Assembly (NCBI RefSeq): GCF_014698305.1
Contig: NZ_JACJST010000014.1
Coordinates: forward strand, 62,001-126,000
Origin: Anabaena lutea FACHB-196
GTDB lineage: Bacteria > Cyanobacteriota > Cyanobacteriia > Cyanobacteriales > Nostocaceae
Direction: 5' to 3'
DNA length: 64,000 nt
Of the stretch, positions 7,531-16,252 are shown in pieces. Each line of letters begins with the position of its first letter. The stretch's first letter is position 1. The notes beneath the pieces are model-generated. The model was not told the origin of the DNA and searched no databases. It saw only the letters and a program-made list of their open reading frames with translations. Position numbers and translations under genes: made by a program.

Positions 7531-8733
7531 ATGACATCTACTGGTGAAAACATGAAACTATTTACTGAATACCCAGAAAAAGACGAACTCAAATATTACG
7601 ATCTCATGAGAGAGCTAGTCAAAAAGAACATGGACAACCTCTACGGAGGTGAAAAGAAAAAAATTGCCAAGAGAGATACTCACTCAAAAACCCACGCGGC
7701 TGTTCAAGGTACTCTAGAAATCTTTGACTTTGATGAAGCAGCAATTAAGCAAGAATTGAGCAAACACGCCTCATTAACTGAAGCTCAACTGCAAGCAATT
7801 TCCCTAAAACAAGGTTTATTTGCCCAACCGAAACAATATCCAGTTTGGCTACGATTTGCAAGTGGTGCGTTCTCAGTCAAGGGTGATTATGAAGGCGATA
7901 CGCGCTCTATGGCCGTCAAAGTAATAGGGGTAGAAGGAGAACGACTACCACAAAGTCACGAGTTAAAAACCCAAGATATTATTGTCCACAATACCGAACT
8001 CTTTTTTGTAAGAACCATTAAAGACTTCTACGGCTTTTTCTTGGCGATTTATCGAGCAGGACTGTTTCCACTTTTTAAGCTGTTAGTGCTTTTATGGCTA
8101 AACTTACATCCCTACGAATTCAATCTTTTAAAAACTAGTTTCAAACGGTTTCCCAAGACTTTGCTGATAGAACGCTATTGGAGTGCTTCGGCGTATTCCA
8201 TAGGACTCAAATCTGATTTTGATCCATCCCAACCAGGTCGAGTTCCTGTGGAATATCCAGTTGTGATTAAATATGCATTTACTCCAGTTTCCAGTCAACC
8301 ACCTCATCAACAACTTCCTCTAGAGTCCAGACCAGAAAGTGAACTAAGAAAAGCCAAAGCTTTAGGTTCAGAGGATAACTACTACCGAGAGGATATCATT
8401 CAAGCTTTAGCAAAGCCTGATGCTGAGTATACTTGGGATTTTCAAATCCAATTTCAAACTAAACCAGAAATGTCTATTGACGATACCACCATTCCTTGGA
8501 ATGAAGAAGAATCACCCTTCTTTACAGTTGGTCGTCTGACAGTTAAGCATCAGAAAGTTGATTCTCCCCTAGAAAATGACTTTGGGGAAAATCTCAGTTT
8601 TTCTCCAGGAAATGGTCTAGCAGTGCATCGTCCTATCGGTGCGATTAATCGGTTACGCAGCATTGTTTATCCTATTGTTGCTGAGTCCCGTCATAGTAAA
8701 CGAGGAGTCAAATACCAAGAACCCACTGTCTGA
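7531..8733 (+). CDS. Catalase-related heme protein (probable fatty-acid hydroperoxide lyase)
   Basis: The 400-residue protein has the catalase fold in reduced form. Distal-side residues are THAAVQG (T54-H55) and VHNTELFF (N154); the proximal R-x3-Y is RSIVY (R376, Y380). Thr beside the distal His is the arrangement seen in coral allene oxide synthase, in contrast to Val in true catalases. Its position directly after the 10S-dioxygenase-like gene matches the Nostoc punctiforme pair in which the catalase-related partner cleaves 10S-hydroperoxide to 10-oxo-decenoic acid and C8 alcohols such as 1-octen-3-ol. I chose ATG 7531; ATG 7552 is an alternative, and a TTG at 7504 would lie within the HIP1 hairpin. 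Allene oxide synthase activity cannot be excluded. Confidence 0.8.
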   Translation: MTSTGENMKLFTEYPEKDELKYYDLMRELVKKNMDNLYGGEKKKIAKRDTHSKTHAAVQGTLEIFDFDEAAIKQELSKHASLTEAQLQAISLKQGLFAQPKQYPVWLRFASGAFSVKGDYEGDTRSMAVKVIGVEGERLPQSHELKTQDIIVHNTELFFVRTIKDFYGFFLAIYRAGLFPLFKLLVLLWLNLHPYEFNLLKTSFKRFPKTLLIERYWSASAYSIGLKSDFDPSQPGRVPVEYPVVIKYAFTPVSSQPPHQQLPLESRPESELRKAKALGSEDNYYREDIIQALAKPDAEYTWDFQIQFQTKPEMSIDDTTIPWNEEESPFFTVGRLTVKHQKVDSPLENDFGENLSFSPGNGLAVHRPIGAINRLRSIVYPIVAESRHSKRGVKYQEPTV

Positions 8734-8853
8734 TTTTTCTCAGCAATTCAAGAACCGAAGAAATAGCAATTTTATCTAAAATTGTACAGAATGATGAAAT
8801 CCATGAATTCAGTAGTTAAGTGATTGAATATAGTGGTTTTCATATCTCTGTAG

Positions 8854-8872
8854 GGGCGGGGTTTCCCCGCCC
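8854..8872. terminator. GC-rich hairpin between convergent genes
   Basis: GGGCGGGG (8854-8861), TTT and CCCCGCCC (8865-8872) form a perfect 8-bp stem. It lies 120 bp after the catalase-related gene and 20 bp before the end of the minus-strand ABC exporter gene, so it could end both transcripts. Confidence 0.6.
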
Positions 8873-8892
8873 TCAAACTGGCTCGAACTGGC

Positions 8893-11538
8893 TTAAATAT
8901 TCGCCTGCTGTCGTTGATAAAGTGACCAATACAAACCCTTTTGTTTTAATAACTCCGCGTGTGTACCCTGTTCCGCAATTACACCTTTTTCCATTACTAA
9001 TATTAAATCAGCACGTTTTAACGGTGCGAAACGGTGAGCAATTAAAAACACAGTGCGGTTAGCAGAAACTTTTTGCAGGTTTTGTAATACTTGCTGTTCG
9101 GTTTCACTATCTAAAGCGCTAGTAGCTTCATCTAAAATCAAAATTGGCGCAGCAGAAAGAAACAACCGCGCTAAGGCTATACGTTGTCTTTGTCCACCAG
9201 ATAAAGCAGTACCTCTTTCACCAACATTATTTTCGTAACCATAAGGTAATTGACTGATGAAATCATGGGCTACGGCTAATCTCGCAGCTTCTACAACTTG
9301 TTCAGCAGTAATATCTGGATTTCCTAAACTGATGTTTTCCAAGATAGAACCATTAAATAAAAAGTCTTCTTGGAGAACTACGCCGATTTGTTGTCGCAAA
9401 GATGCTAAATCAGCACTTTTGATATCAAACCCATCAATGAGGATGCGTCCTGATTCAATTTGATAAAGGCGTTGCAAAATTTTGGAAAGGGTACTTTTTC
9501 CAGAACCGCTACGTCCGACAATTCCCACAAATTGTCCAGGTTCGACATTAAAAGAAATTCCTTTTAATACAGGTTCTGTATTGGGATTGTAGCGGAAAAA
9601 TACTTGCTCAAAACTAACTTCACCTTTAAGTGGTGGTAACACTAAACCTGTTCCCGCTTCGGTTTCTGGGGCGGCGTTGAGAATATCGCCAATGCGGTCT
9701 ACAGATAGTAGCACTTGTTGGAGATTTTGCCACAATTGCACTAGGCGTAAAAGTGGTCCTGTAACTCTCCCTGATAACATTTGAAAGGCGATTAATTGAC
9801 CAACTGTGAGTTGATGATCAATTACTAATTTTGCCCCAAACCAAAGTATTAGCAATGTAGAAAAATTAGTGAGAAAGTCACCAATATTACTGCTAATATT
9901 AGATGTTGTGGAAGCTTTAAAACTGGTGCGAATAAAGCGAGCAAATAAGCCTTCCCAACGTTCTCTAGCTACTGGTTCTGCGGCGTGGGCTTTGACTGAA
10001 TGTATACCTGTGACTGTCTCTACTAAAAATGATTGACTGTCAGCACTGCGGTTGAAAGTTTCATTTAACCAATTCCGCAAAATCGGTGTCGCGACAATTG
10101 TCAAAGTCGCAAATAAAGGTAATACCGCTAACGCCACAAAGGTAAGGGGAATGTTGTAATAAAACATCAATCCCAAGTACACAACCGCAAAGATGCTATC
10201 AAGGATAACTGTTAAAGCTGTACCTGTCAGAAATTGGCGAATTTGTTCTAATTCCTGAACTCTAGCAATTGTATCTCCCACTCTCCTCGACTCAAAATAA
10301 GCCAAGGGTAAACGCATCAAATGGCGAAAAAGTTGAGCCGATAAACTCAAATCTAAACGCCGTGCGGTGTGGGTAAAGATGAATAGCCGCAGCATACCCA
10401 GGATAGATTCAAAGATAGCAACCAACAAAAGTGCGATCGCCATTACGTCAAGAGTGGCTAGACTCTCCTGTACCATCACTTTATCAATGATGACTTGGGT
10501 AATTAACGGTGTCGTTAACCCCAACAATTGCAAAGTAAAGGAAGCCAGCAATACTTCACCTAACAAAACTCGATATTTCCAAACTGCGGGAGTGAACCAA
10601 GAAAGGTTAAATTTTTCTTGTTTGGAAACCAGTTCTGCTTGCCATAATTTACCATCCCAACAGGATTCTACTACTGATTGGGTTAAATATTCACATTCAA
10701 AATTGAGAGGATTGGCAATAATTAAACAATTACCTTTCATCCCATAAGCTACAACCCAACTACTGATAGATTCAGATTTCCACTGCAACAAAGCCGGAAA
10801 TGATAACTGTCGCAATTCATTCCAACTTACCTGCACCCGACGCAAAACTAACCCTACTTTCTCTGCTGCTTCTACAATATTTTTGGGGCGTTGTCCTCGG
10901 AGTTGACGTTGCACCCATTCCAGTTGTACAGCATTATTTAAATGTTGCGCCACCATTGTTAAACAAGCCGCACCAGTATTCCCACTCGCGACAAAAGGAT
11001 AGTTAGAAATTACAGGTGTGGGAGATTGAGAGGTGGGGAGATTGAGAGGTGGGGAGATTGGGAGATTGGGAGATGAAGAAAAAGTTTCTTTATTTGCTGA
11101 ACCCGCCCAAAATTCATCTATTTGAGAAGTGGAAAACTTTGTCCACAGTGCTGAATTCCAACACACAATTACCACTTCCTTACTAGCAGCTACAGCTTTA
11201 CAATCAGCGAATATCTTTTGACAATCGCCAAACCAATCTCCTTTCTGTAAAATTGCTACAGGTTGGCTGATATCTTCGGTGCGTAAGCGGACTTTACCAG
11301 TAAGGATAAAAAACTGATAACCGCCTAATTCTTGTGACCAAATTTTTTCCCCAAGTTTGTACTCACGGATTTCTGACTGATTTTTTAATTGGGTTTGTTG
11401 TACATCTGTAAGCCAGGATAGTGGTGGTTGATTCCAGGGTAAAGAATCTAGCACATTTGCTTGTAAAGAGTTATTATCCAGAATTTTTAGCTCACTTGTA
11501 ATTTTACTGTCAGATTTTGAATTTTCGACCCTAGCCAT
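8893..11538 (-). CDS. Peptidase-domain ABC exporter with inactive C39-like domain
   Basis: This 881-residue protein combines an N-terminal cyclic-nucleotide-binding-like domain (about 35-140), a C39 peptidase-like domain (about 178-305), a six-helix exporter domain (about 325-600) and a nucleotide-binding domain with GRSGSGKST, LSGGQRQRIALAR, ILILDEATSALD and the AHR switch. In the C39 domain the usual D-C-G-x-A-C-L reads N187-T188-G-A-A-C-L, so the catalytic Cys is Thr. The usual His and ADP segments are also altered (SSWVVAYG, ANPL). It is therefore a likely substrate-docking domain as in HlyB. The linker at about 155-175 is encoded by a tandem DNA repeat. The start codon lies inside the upstream isomerase gene (52-bp overlap). 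No HlyD-type adaptor is in the window. Confidence 0.88.
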   Translation of the reverse strand: MARVENSKSDSKITSELKILDNNSLQANVLDSLPWNQPPLSWLTDVQQTQLKNQSEIREYKLGEKIWSQELGGYQFFILTGKVRLRTEDISQPVAILQKGDWFGDCQKIFADCKAVAASKEVVIVCWNSALWTKFSTSQIDEFWAGSANKETFSSSPNLPISPPLNLPTSQSPTPVISNYPFVASGNTGAACLTMVAQHLNNAVQLEWVQRQLRGQRPKNIVEAAEKVGLVLRRVQVSWNELRQLSFPALLQWKSESISSWVVAYGMKGNCLIIANPLNFECEYLTQSVVESCWDGKLWQAELVSKQEKFNLSWFTPAVWKYRVLLGEVLLASFTLQLLGLTTPLITQVIIDKVMVQESLATLDVMAIALLLVAIFESILGMLRLFIFTHTARRLDLSLSAQLFRHLMRLPLAYFESRRVGDTIARVQELEQIRQFLTGTALTVILDSIFAVVYLGLMFYYNIPLTFVALAVLPLFATLTIVATPILRNWLNETFNRSADSQSFLVETVTGIHSVKAHAAEPVARERWEGLFARFIRTSFKASTTSNISSNIGDFLTNFSTLLILWFGAKLVIDHQLTVGQLIAFQMLSGRVTGPLLRLVQLWQNLQQVLLSVDRIGDILNAAPETEAGTGLVLPPLKGEVSFEQVFFRYNPNTEPVLKGISFNVEPGQFVGIVGRSGSGKSTLSKILQRLYQIESGRILIDGFDIKSADLASLRQQIGVVLQEDFLFNGSILENISLGNPDITAEQVVEAARLAVAHDFISQLPYGYENNVGERGTALSGGQRQRIALARLFLSAAPILILDEATSALDSETEQQVLQNLQKVSANRTVFLIAHRFAPLKRADLILVMEKGVIAEQGTHAELLKQKGLYWSLYQRQQANI
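11018..11077. repeat. Tandem GGGAGATTG-type repeat inside the ABC exporter gene
   Basis: Units of the form GGGGAGATTGAGAGGT are repeated twice, followed by two GGGAGATT units. On the minus strand they code for a Ser/Pro/Leu-rich linker (SSPNLPISPP and following) between the two N-terminal domains of the exporter. The same kind of G-rich repeat occurs between genes elsewhere, for example near 31600. Confidence 0.75.
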
Positions 11539-12245
11539 TTATCAAATAACTCATTTTCGAGTGATTTTTTTAGTTGAGTATCTTCTAAAGATGCGGGCAG
11601 AAATTGTTCTACTCGAAACAAACTAAAACGTCCTTCAAGTTCTATCACTCCTGTCATTTGTCCAGGATTTGCAGCATCTATAGCTGCCCGTAAAACATCG
11701 GGTAAACTCCCCCGACTAATTGGTCCCATCATGCCGTTGAAAATTCGCTCATCTGCTAATGAATACTCTTTTGCTAATTGTTCAAAACTACTTCCTTCTT
11801 CAATTTGAGTTTGTAGTTCTTCAGCTAGTTCTCGGCTATCAACCATAATCCGAGAGAGTACCACACGATCTAAATAAATCTTGTGTTCAATAAAGTGTTC
11901 TGGCAGTTTTTCTTCTGCAACTAAAGCTTTCAGTTTTTCTAATTGAAAACTAAAAATAACTGATTCATGAAATGTGGTGTAATCAGTGCCATTATTTCTT
12001 AACCAGTCTTGAAAATTTTGAGGATCAGTTAGTTGATTTTTCAGTCGAAAATCAATAATTTTTTGTTCAATTAATGCCGGACTGATATCAATATCTGTTC
12101 TGGTCTGTAGTTCTTGTTCGATGACGTATTGACGGATTACATCACTAATAAACTGATTCAGTTTACCAGAGACTTGTAAGTACTTGATTACTTGAGAAAG
12201 ATCAATCTGCTCGTCATTAACAGTAAAAAATGATGAAGATTTCAT
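11487..12245 (-). CDS. Parvulin-type peptidyl-prolyl isomerase (SurA/PpiC-like)
   Basis: The 252-residue protein has a helical N-terminal half with QEL and EQKIID segments typical of SurA-like chaperone domains. A parvulin domain follows at about residues 130-230, with LSRIMVDSRELAEEL, EGSSFEQLAKEYS, GMMGPISRGSLPDVLRAA and GRFSLFRVEQF. There is no signal peptide, so it should act in the cytoplasm. It overlaps the ABC exporter gene by 52 bp, implying tight translational coupling. In cyanobacteria such isomerases are often next to HlyB-type exporters, so it probably prepares or delivers the exported polypeptide; the substrate gene is not visible here. Confidence 0.85.
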   Translation of the reverse strand: MKSSSFFTVNDEQIDLSQVIKYLQVSGKLNQFISDVIRQYVIEQELQTRTDIDISPALIEQKIIDFRLKNQLTDPQNFQDWLRNNGTDYTTFHESVIFSFQLEKLKALVAEEKLPEHFIEHKIYLDRVVLSRIMVDSRELAEELQTQIEEGSSFEQLAKEYSLADERIFNGMMGPISRGSLPDVLRAAIDAANPGQMTGVIELEGRFSLFRVEQFLPASLEDTQLKKSLENELFDKWLGSKIQNLTVKLQVS

Positions 12246-12512
12246 GAAATAAATATGAGGAAACCACTAAGAATCTATACAACTTTTCTATTGAATAATA
12301 GATAAAACCGTAGGAAATTACGGTTCATAATGATAAAGATTCTGTGAATTAGATAGGTAAAAAATAAATAATCATAAAATTAACCCAACTTACCGAGAAT
12401 TCTCTCAATAGTAAAGGTAATGATCGACATAATATTTAGTATGTTTTGAGGCAGTAAATATAAAAAAAACAGCAAATATGCTGTAAATGTTTTACTAGGT
12501 TTTAGTAACAAT

Positions 12513-13271
12513 TCAAACAAATATATTTTTCCAAATCAAGGCGAGGCTAATAGCAGAAACCGCACCGATAAATGTGTTGATGATGTTTACGACTTCATTA
12601 GTAAGCCAAGTATATTTAGATTGCAATGTTGCACCAATGACACTTTCTAAGTTTGTAGCAATAAATGCCGCTAAGACACACCAAGCGATTCCTAAGATAT
12701 CAATTAAATTAACACCCCAAGCCACAAGTGCGATCGCAACTGAGCCGACTACACCCGCTAAAGTTCCTTCTAAGCTTACCGCTCCTTCTGTACCTCTAGC
12801 TACAGGTTGCAGCGTCGTAATCAAAAAGGTACTTTTACCATAAGCTTTACCCACTTCACTCGCTGTTGTGTCCGATAGCTTAGTGCTGAAACTCGCTACA
12901 TAGCCCAAACATAGTAAAAACTTCAAATCAGGTACAAGCAACACTCCCACAGCACACAGCGCCGCAATTAACGCCGAACCCCAAACATTTTCCGGGCCTC
13001 TAGCACCAGAACGTTTTTCCGCAATTCCTGCTGCTTCCTTTTGCGCCATACCAATACGCGTCACCCCAGAACCGACAATAAAATAAAACACTACCACTAG
13101 ATATCCTGTCCAACCTAGCGTTCCCCAAATAATTACACCCAATAACCAAGCATGGAAGATACCCGCCGGAGTGAGCAATTTCTTGGGAATAATCGCCACT
13201 ATCCCCAACAAAATCGCATTTAAACCTACACCTACTAGCCAGGGATTTAAAGACTCAATTAAAGATAACAT
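12513..13271 (-). CDS. DUF92/TIGR00297 family membrane protein (probable phytyl-phosphate kinase)
   Basis: The 252-residue protein has about six to seven hydrophobic segments and the family pattern PKKLLTPAGIFHAWLLG, KRSGARGPENVWGSA, KLSDTTASEVGKAYG and VSLEGTLAGVVGS. DUF92 includes plant VTE6, which phosphorylates phytyl phosphate to phytyl diphosphate for tocopherol and phylloquinone synthesis, and a cyanobacterial relative. I chose the ATG at 13271 because the product then begins MLSLIESLNPWL directly before the first membrane helix; an ATG at 13331 would add 20 hydrophilic residues. It is monocistronic. The kinase assignment rests on family membership only. Confidence 0.75.
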   Translation of the reverse strand: MLSLIESLNPWLVGVGLNAILLGIVAIIPKKLLTPAGIFHAWLLGVIIWGTLGWTGYLVVVFYFIVGSGVTRIGMAQKEAAGIAEKRSGARGPENVWGSALIAALCAVGVLLVPDLKFLLCLGYVASFSTKLSDTTASEVGKAYGKSTFLITTLQPVARGTEGAVSLEGTLAGVVGSVAIALVAWGVNLIDILGIAWCVLAAFIATNLESVIGATLQSKYTWLTNEVVNIINTFIGAVSAISLALIWKNIFV

Positions 13272-13428
13272 TGGTGATAAATTGTGAGTGTTTTTAGGGT
13301 TTTTATGGTAACAAGATGATTTTATACTCATTTACCACAGATTTATCGTAATTTTACCTCTCCATTGTTATTTGTCAAATCACTTAATTTACATATAAAA
13401 TATTTATAATCAGTAATTCTCAAAAGCC

Positions 13429-14049
13429 ATGACCCAAGCCTTAGCCAAAGTTGTTACCTTCGAGGAATTTGTCGATTGGCTACCTGAAAATTCCGGGGTA
13501 CGTTATGAACTACATAATGGGAATATTGTTGAAATGGCACAACCAGTAGGTGATCATGAAGAAGTTAAAGGGTTTCTGGGTGTGGAAATTCCTTTTGAAA
13601 TCAAACGTCTTGGATTACCCTATGGTATCCCCAATCAAGTTATAGTTAGACCTGAAGGCAAAGATTCTGGTTATTTTCCAGATGTGTTGGTATTAAACCG
13701 GGCAAATTTAGCCAATGAACCATTATGGAAAAAACAATCAACTATCAGTTTAGGTGCATCCATACCTTTGGTAATTGAAATTGTATCAACTAACTGGCGG
13801 GATGATTATTATATAAAATATGCTGATTATGAAGAGATGGGAATTTCTGAATATTGGATTGTAGATTATGCGTCCTTGGGTGGACGTAATTTTATTGGTA
13901 ATCCTAAACAACCGACAATTTGTGTTTGTAATTTGGTTGAAGGAGAATATCAGATTAGTAAGTTTCGAGAAAATGACAGGATTATTTCTCAAACTTTTCC
14001 AGAATTGAATTTAACTGCAAATCAGATTTTTCAAGCTGGAATAGTTTAG
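13429..14049 (+). CDS. Uma2 family (DUF820) restriction-endonuclease-like protein
   Basis: The 206-residue protein has the PD-(D/E)xK-like layout of Uma2 proteins: TFEEFVDWLPE, RYELHNGNIVEM (E of the first acidic position), YFPDVLVL (Asp) and IPLVIEIVSTNWRDDY (ExV with a downstream Lys/Arg), then EYWIVDY near the C-terminus. Uma2 genes are present in dozens of copies in filamentous cyanobacteria and their role is unresolved. It is an isolated gene next to toxin-antitoxin and transposase-like remnants, so this is a small accessory patch. Confidence 0.85.
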   Translation: MTQALAKVVTFEEFVDWLPENSGVRYELHNGNIVEMAQPVGDHEEVKGFLGVEIPFEIKRLGLPYGIPNQVIVRPEGKDSGYFPDVLVLNRANLANEPLWKKQSTISLGASIPLVIEIVSTNWRDDYYIKYADYEEMGISEYWIVDYASLGGRNFIGNPKQPTICVCNLVEGEYQISKFRENDRIISQTFPELNLTANQIFQAGIV

Positions 14050-14068
14050 ATTTGCAGTTAATATAAAG

Positions 14069-14317
14069 TTATTCAGATTCTTTTTTACTTTGCTGTTTTA
14101 TTGCTTGTTGTACAACTTCAATGTTTAATTCTAGTGCTTCCGCAATTTGTTGTACACTTAAACCCATTTTCAAAAGACGAGGTATTGTTTCTAACTTAGT
14201 TTTTAGTTGAGTTTCTTCCTGAACTTCTTGATAAAATCGAGTTTGTCGCCATTCTGTTAATCCAAACATCGCTTCTAACTCCTGACGGCTATAGGTTGAA
14301 AACTTATAAATGAGCAT
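14069..14317 (-). pseudogene. C-terminal remnant of an Rpn/PD-(D/E)xK putative transposase
   Basis: The 82-residue frame contains LIYKFSTYSRQELEAMFGL followed by a charged helical segment and LLKMGLSVQQIAEALEL. This resembles the C-terminal tail of cyanobacterial Rpn-type recombination-promoting nucleases. The nuclease domain that should precede it is absent from the sequence upstream (14318-14455), so I read it as a truncated remnant. It may still be translated from the ATG at 14317. Confidence 0.5.
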
Positions 14318-14455
14318 CCTTTCTACTAAATTTGGTTAGAAGCAGAGTGTGAACTTCTGTAAGTTTACAATGTCTCACTGCTGAAACTTCTCACTACCTC
14401 ACTATTGTTAAATTAACTGATTTCTTAGTTCTTGAGGTGAAAGCACTAAAATTGG

Positions 14456-14821
14456 TCATCCCTCAAATCCACTCGTATCACGAGTAACAATTGCTTCTAA
14501 GTTCCAATTAATTGCAGATGCTACTTGCACCGCATCTTCAAAGTCAGCTAATTTTAATTCTATTGCTTGCTCAAGCACTCCGCGATCTACTGCACAAACC
14601 TCCATTAATGCCAACAATTTAGTGACTGCTGTAATTGCAACTTCAGCACTTTTAGTCTGTCGCCCAACCAAGTAATGCACATCTGTCACCGTTGTTGCTG
14701 ACATAAAACCTTCAATTTGTCCTGATTCAACTGCTTCCAGCAAAAATGCAGCCTCCGTTACAAAAGGTTCACGTGCTAACAAGGCATCTAATAAAACATT
14801 AGTATCAAATAGAACTTTCAT
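14456..14821 (-). CDS. PIN-domain toxin (VapC-like)
   Basis: The 121-residue protein has the acidic pattern of PIN ribonucleases: FDTNVLLD (D6), a central glutamate-containing helix, FEDAVQVASA and VTRDTSGF. It should cleave RNA when free of its antitoxin. Its ATG overlaps the stop of the upstream gene as TAATG (14819-14823), which couples translation of the pair. The length is near the family norm. The stop follows the conserved RDTSGF motif closely, so the C-terminus is short but complete. Confidence 0.85.
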   Translation of the reverse strand: MKVLFDTNVLLDALLAREPFVTEAAFLLEAVESGQIEGFMSATTVTDVHYLVGRQTKSAEVAITAVTKLLALMEVCAVDRGVLEQAIELKLADFEDAVQVASAINWNLEAIVTRDTSGFEG

Positions 14822-15048
14822 TATAGATATTTTTGCACCAACCTTTCATTTAGCAAAGCTTTCACCTCTTCATCTGTAGGTGGTGGTGTGTCTGTTTTGG
14901 CAATACCAATTAAACTTGCGGCTAAACCTTTTGGTTTTGCTGCTGAATATGTTTTTGGTGGGAGCGAGCGAGTTAAGGCATTGATTAATTGTCTACGTTC
15001 TTCAACAGATAATTTCAGTGCTTGATCTTGAAGTTCATGTAACGTCAT
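14821..15048 (-). CDS. Antitoxin partner of the PIN-domain toxin
   Basis: The 75-residue protein begins MTLHELQDQALKLSVEERRQLINALTRSL, a helical N-terminus typical of antitoxins paired with PIN toxins in cyanobacteria. It has a Pro/Lys-rich middle and a C-terminal acidic helix (DEEVKALLNER) that would wrap the toxin. Gene order antitoxin-toxin and the one-base TAATG overlap are those of a VapBC-type module. I see no obvious operator palindrome upstream. Confidence 0.8.
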   Translation of the reverse strand: MTLHELQDQALKLSVEERRQLINALTRSLPPKTYSAAKPKGLAASLIGIAKTDTPPPTDEEVKALLNERLVQKYL

Positions 15049-15201
15049 AATAATTATCTCTAAATATATAGCACTATGTCTGCTGCATCCTATGTATTTA
15101 TTATAGGTAATAAAGTGGGTTTTTTATGAAAATGCGATAGCGAAGCGCACCGTAGGAATCACTTGACAATCAAGACAGTAGCTACAAGATTAGCGATCGC
15201 A

Positions 15202-16143
15202 CTATTTTGGCTGCTCACCAGTTGTAAGCTTCGTGAATGTTAATACGCAAATTGATTTCATTAAGAAGGCCACACTTCTAAAATCCCTCTGATTCAAAGG
15301 ATGTCCTTTCTTCTTAGAACTTTTCTGGGAAAAATGCGATAAGTTACCACGAATTTGCACAATGAGTTCAATTAGCCCATCAACTGTGAAGTCTTTTTTT
15401 TCCATTTTCAGAAATTCTTTTAATTCTTCCCAGTTTTCAGAATTCTCATTTTGAAAAATCTGCATCGTCTCTTCAACGGCACTTCTAATATGCTCTGATG
15501 ACTTAAATAAATTTTCTACTTCCCTATTTTTTGTTTTACCTTGCCCATACAAGTCATCCAGATAAAAGTAAAAGTTGATGAAAGAAGTTGTATATCTTCT
15601 AGAGGTAAATTCATTACATCCTTCACGATAAAATGACATTGGCAAAACTAGATTGCGGTGAATGTGGCGGTTTTTTATTAAAGAATATAACATTTCTGGT
15701 TCCATTTCTATATAGCATTTATTTTCATAAGAATCTTGCTGAAAGTGATTTAGTGAAAGATCTAAATCATGTTCTTCTTCTGGTGTTTCTGCTACCCAAG
15801 CTCTCCTTGGATTTTCCCAATATATTTTCCCGATTCCGAACCAAAAACTACCAAGAGCTTCAATGTGCTGTGCAAGATCAATTAGTAAAAAGTATAAAGA
15901 TGAATCTCGCAACTCTATCTGAGTGATTTGACTCTCTATATCTGAGCTAATCGCAGGTAAAAAGCCTTGGTAATTATTCACTCTCATAGCAATATTTAAT
16001 GCTTCTACTACTTTATCTTGATTAAGTATTACGTCGAGGATAAAGTGATCAACCTCTAGTTTATATGGATGATGGTAAATAGAATCAGCTTCAACTTTGA
16101 CTGTTATCTGGTACAGCATTAGAAATAGTTGGATATTAGCCAT
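15202..16143 (-). CDS. Hypothetical protein with an R-x4-H (HEPN-like) motif
   Basis: I do not recognise this 313-residue protein. It begins MANIQLFLMLYQITVKVEAD and contains a helical region (LYFLLIDLAQHIEALGSFWFGIGK), an aromatic-rich middle with RRYTTSFINFYFYLDDLY, and near the C-terminus IRGNLSHFS (R265, H270). The R-x4-H spacing is that of HEPN ribonucleases and abortive-infection proteins, where it often sits in a late helix as here. I chose ATG 16143; an upstream in-frame start at 16260 would add 39 residues and overlap the next gene. It lies beside Uma2 and PIN modules. A HEPN assignment is only suggestive. Confidence 0.5.
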   Translation of the reverse strand: MANIQLFLMLYQITVKVEADSIYHHPYKLEVDHFILDVILNQDKVVEALNIAMRVNNYQGFLPAISSDIESQITQIELRDSSLYFLLIDLAQHIEALGSFWFGIGKIYWENPRRAWVAETPEEEHDLDLSLNHFQQDSYENKCYIEMEPEMLYSLIKNRHIHRNLVLPMSFYREGCNEFTSRRYTTSFINFYFYLDDLYGQGKTKNREVENLFKSSEHIRSAVEETMQIFQNENSENWEELKEFLKMEKKDFTVDGLIELIVQIRGNLSHFSQKSSKKKGHPLNQRDFRSVAFLMKSICVLTFTKLTTGEQPK

Positions 16144-16252
16144 TACGGTGATTTTAGCACAGAGTATAAGTAAACTATATAACACTGTCGATCTAACACC
16201 CAATTTGGCATAATATTCACATCCTACTTTTATTATCCAACCCACCTCCACT

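Noticed and set aside
8820-9062. 80-codon frame at the end of the ABC exporter gene
   Set aside because: It starts in the GC-rich hairpin and runs antisense through the ATPase domain of the real gene.
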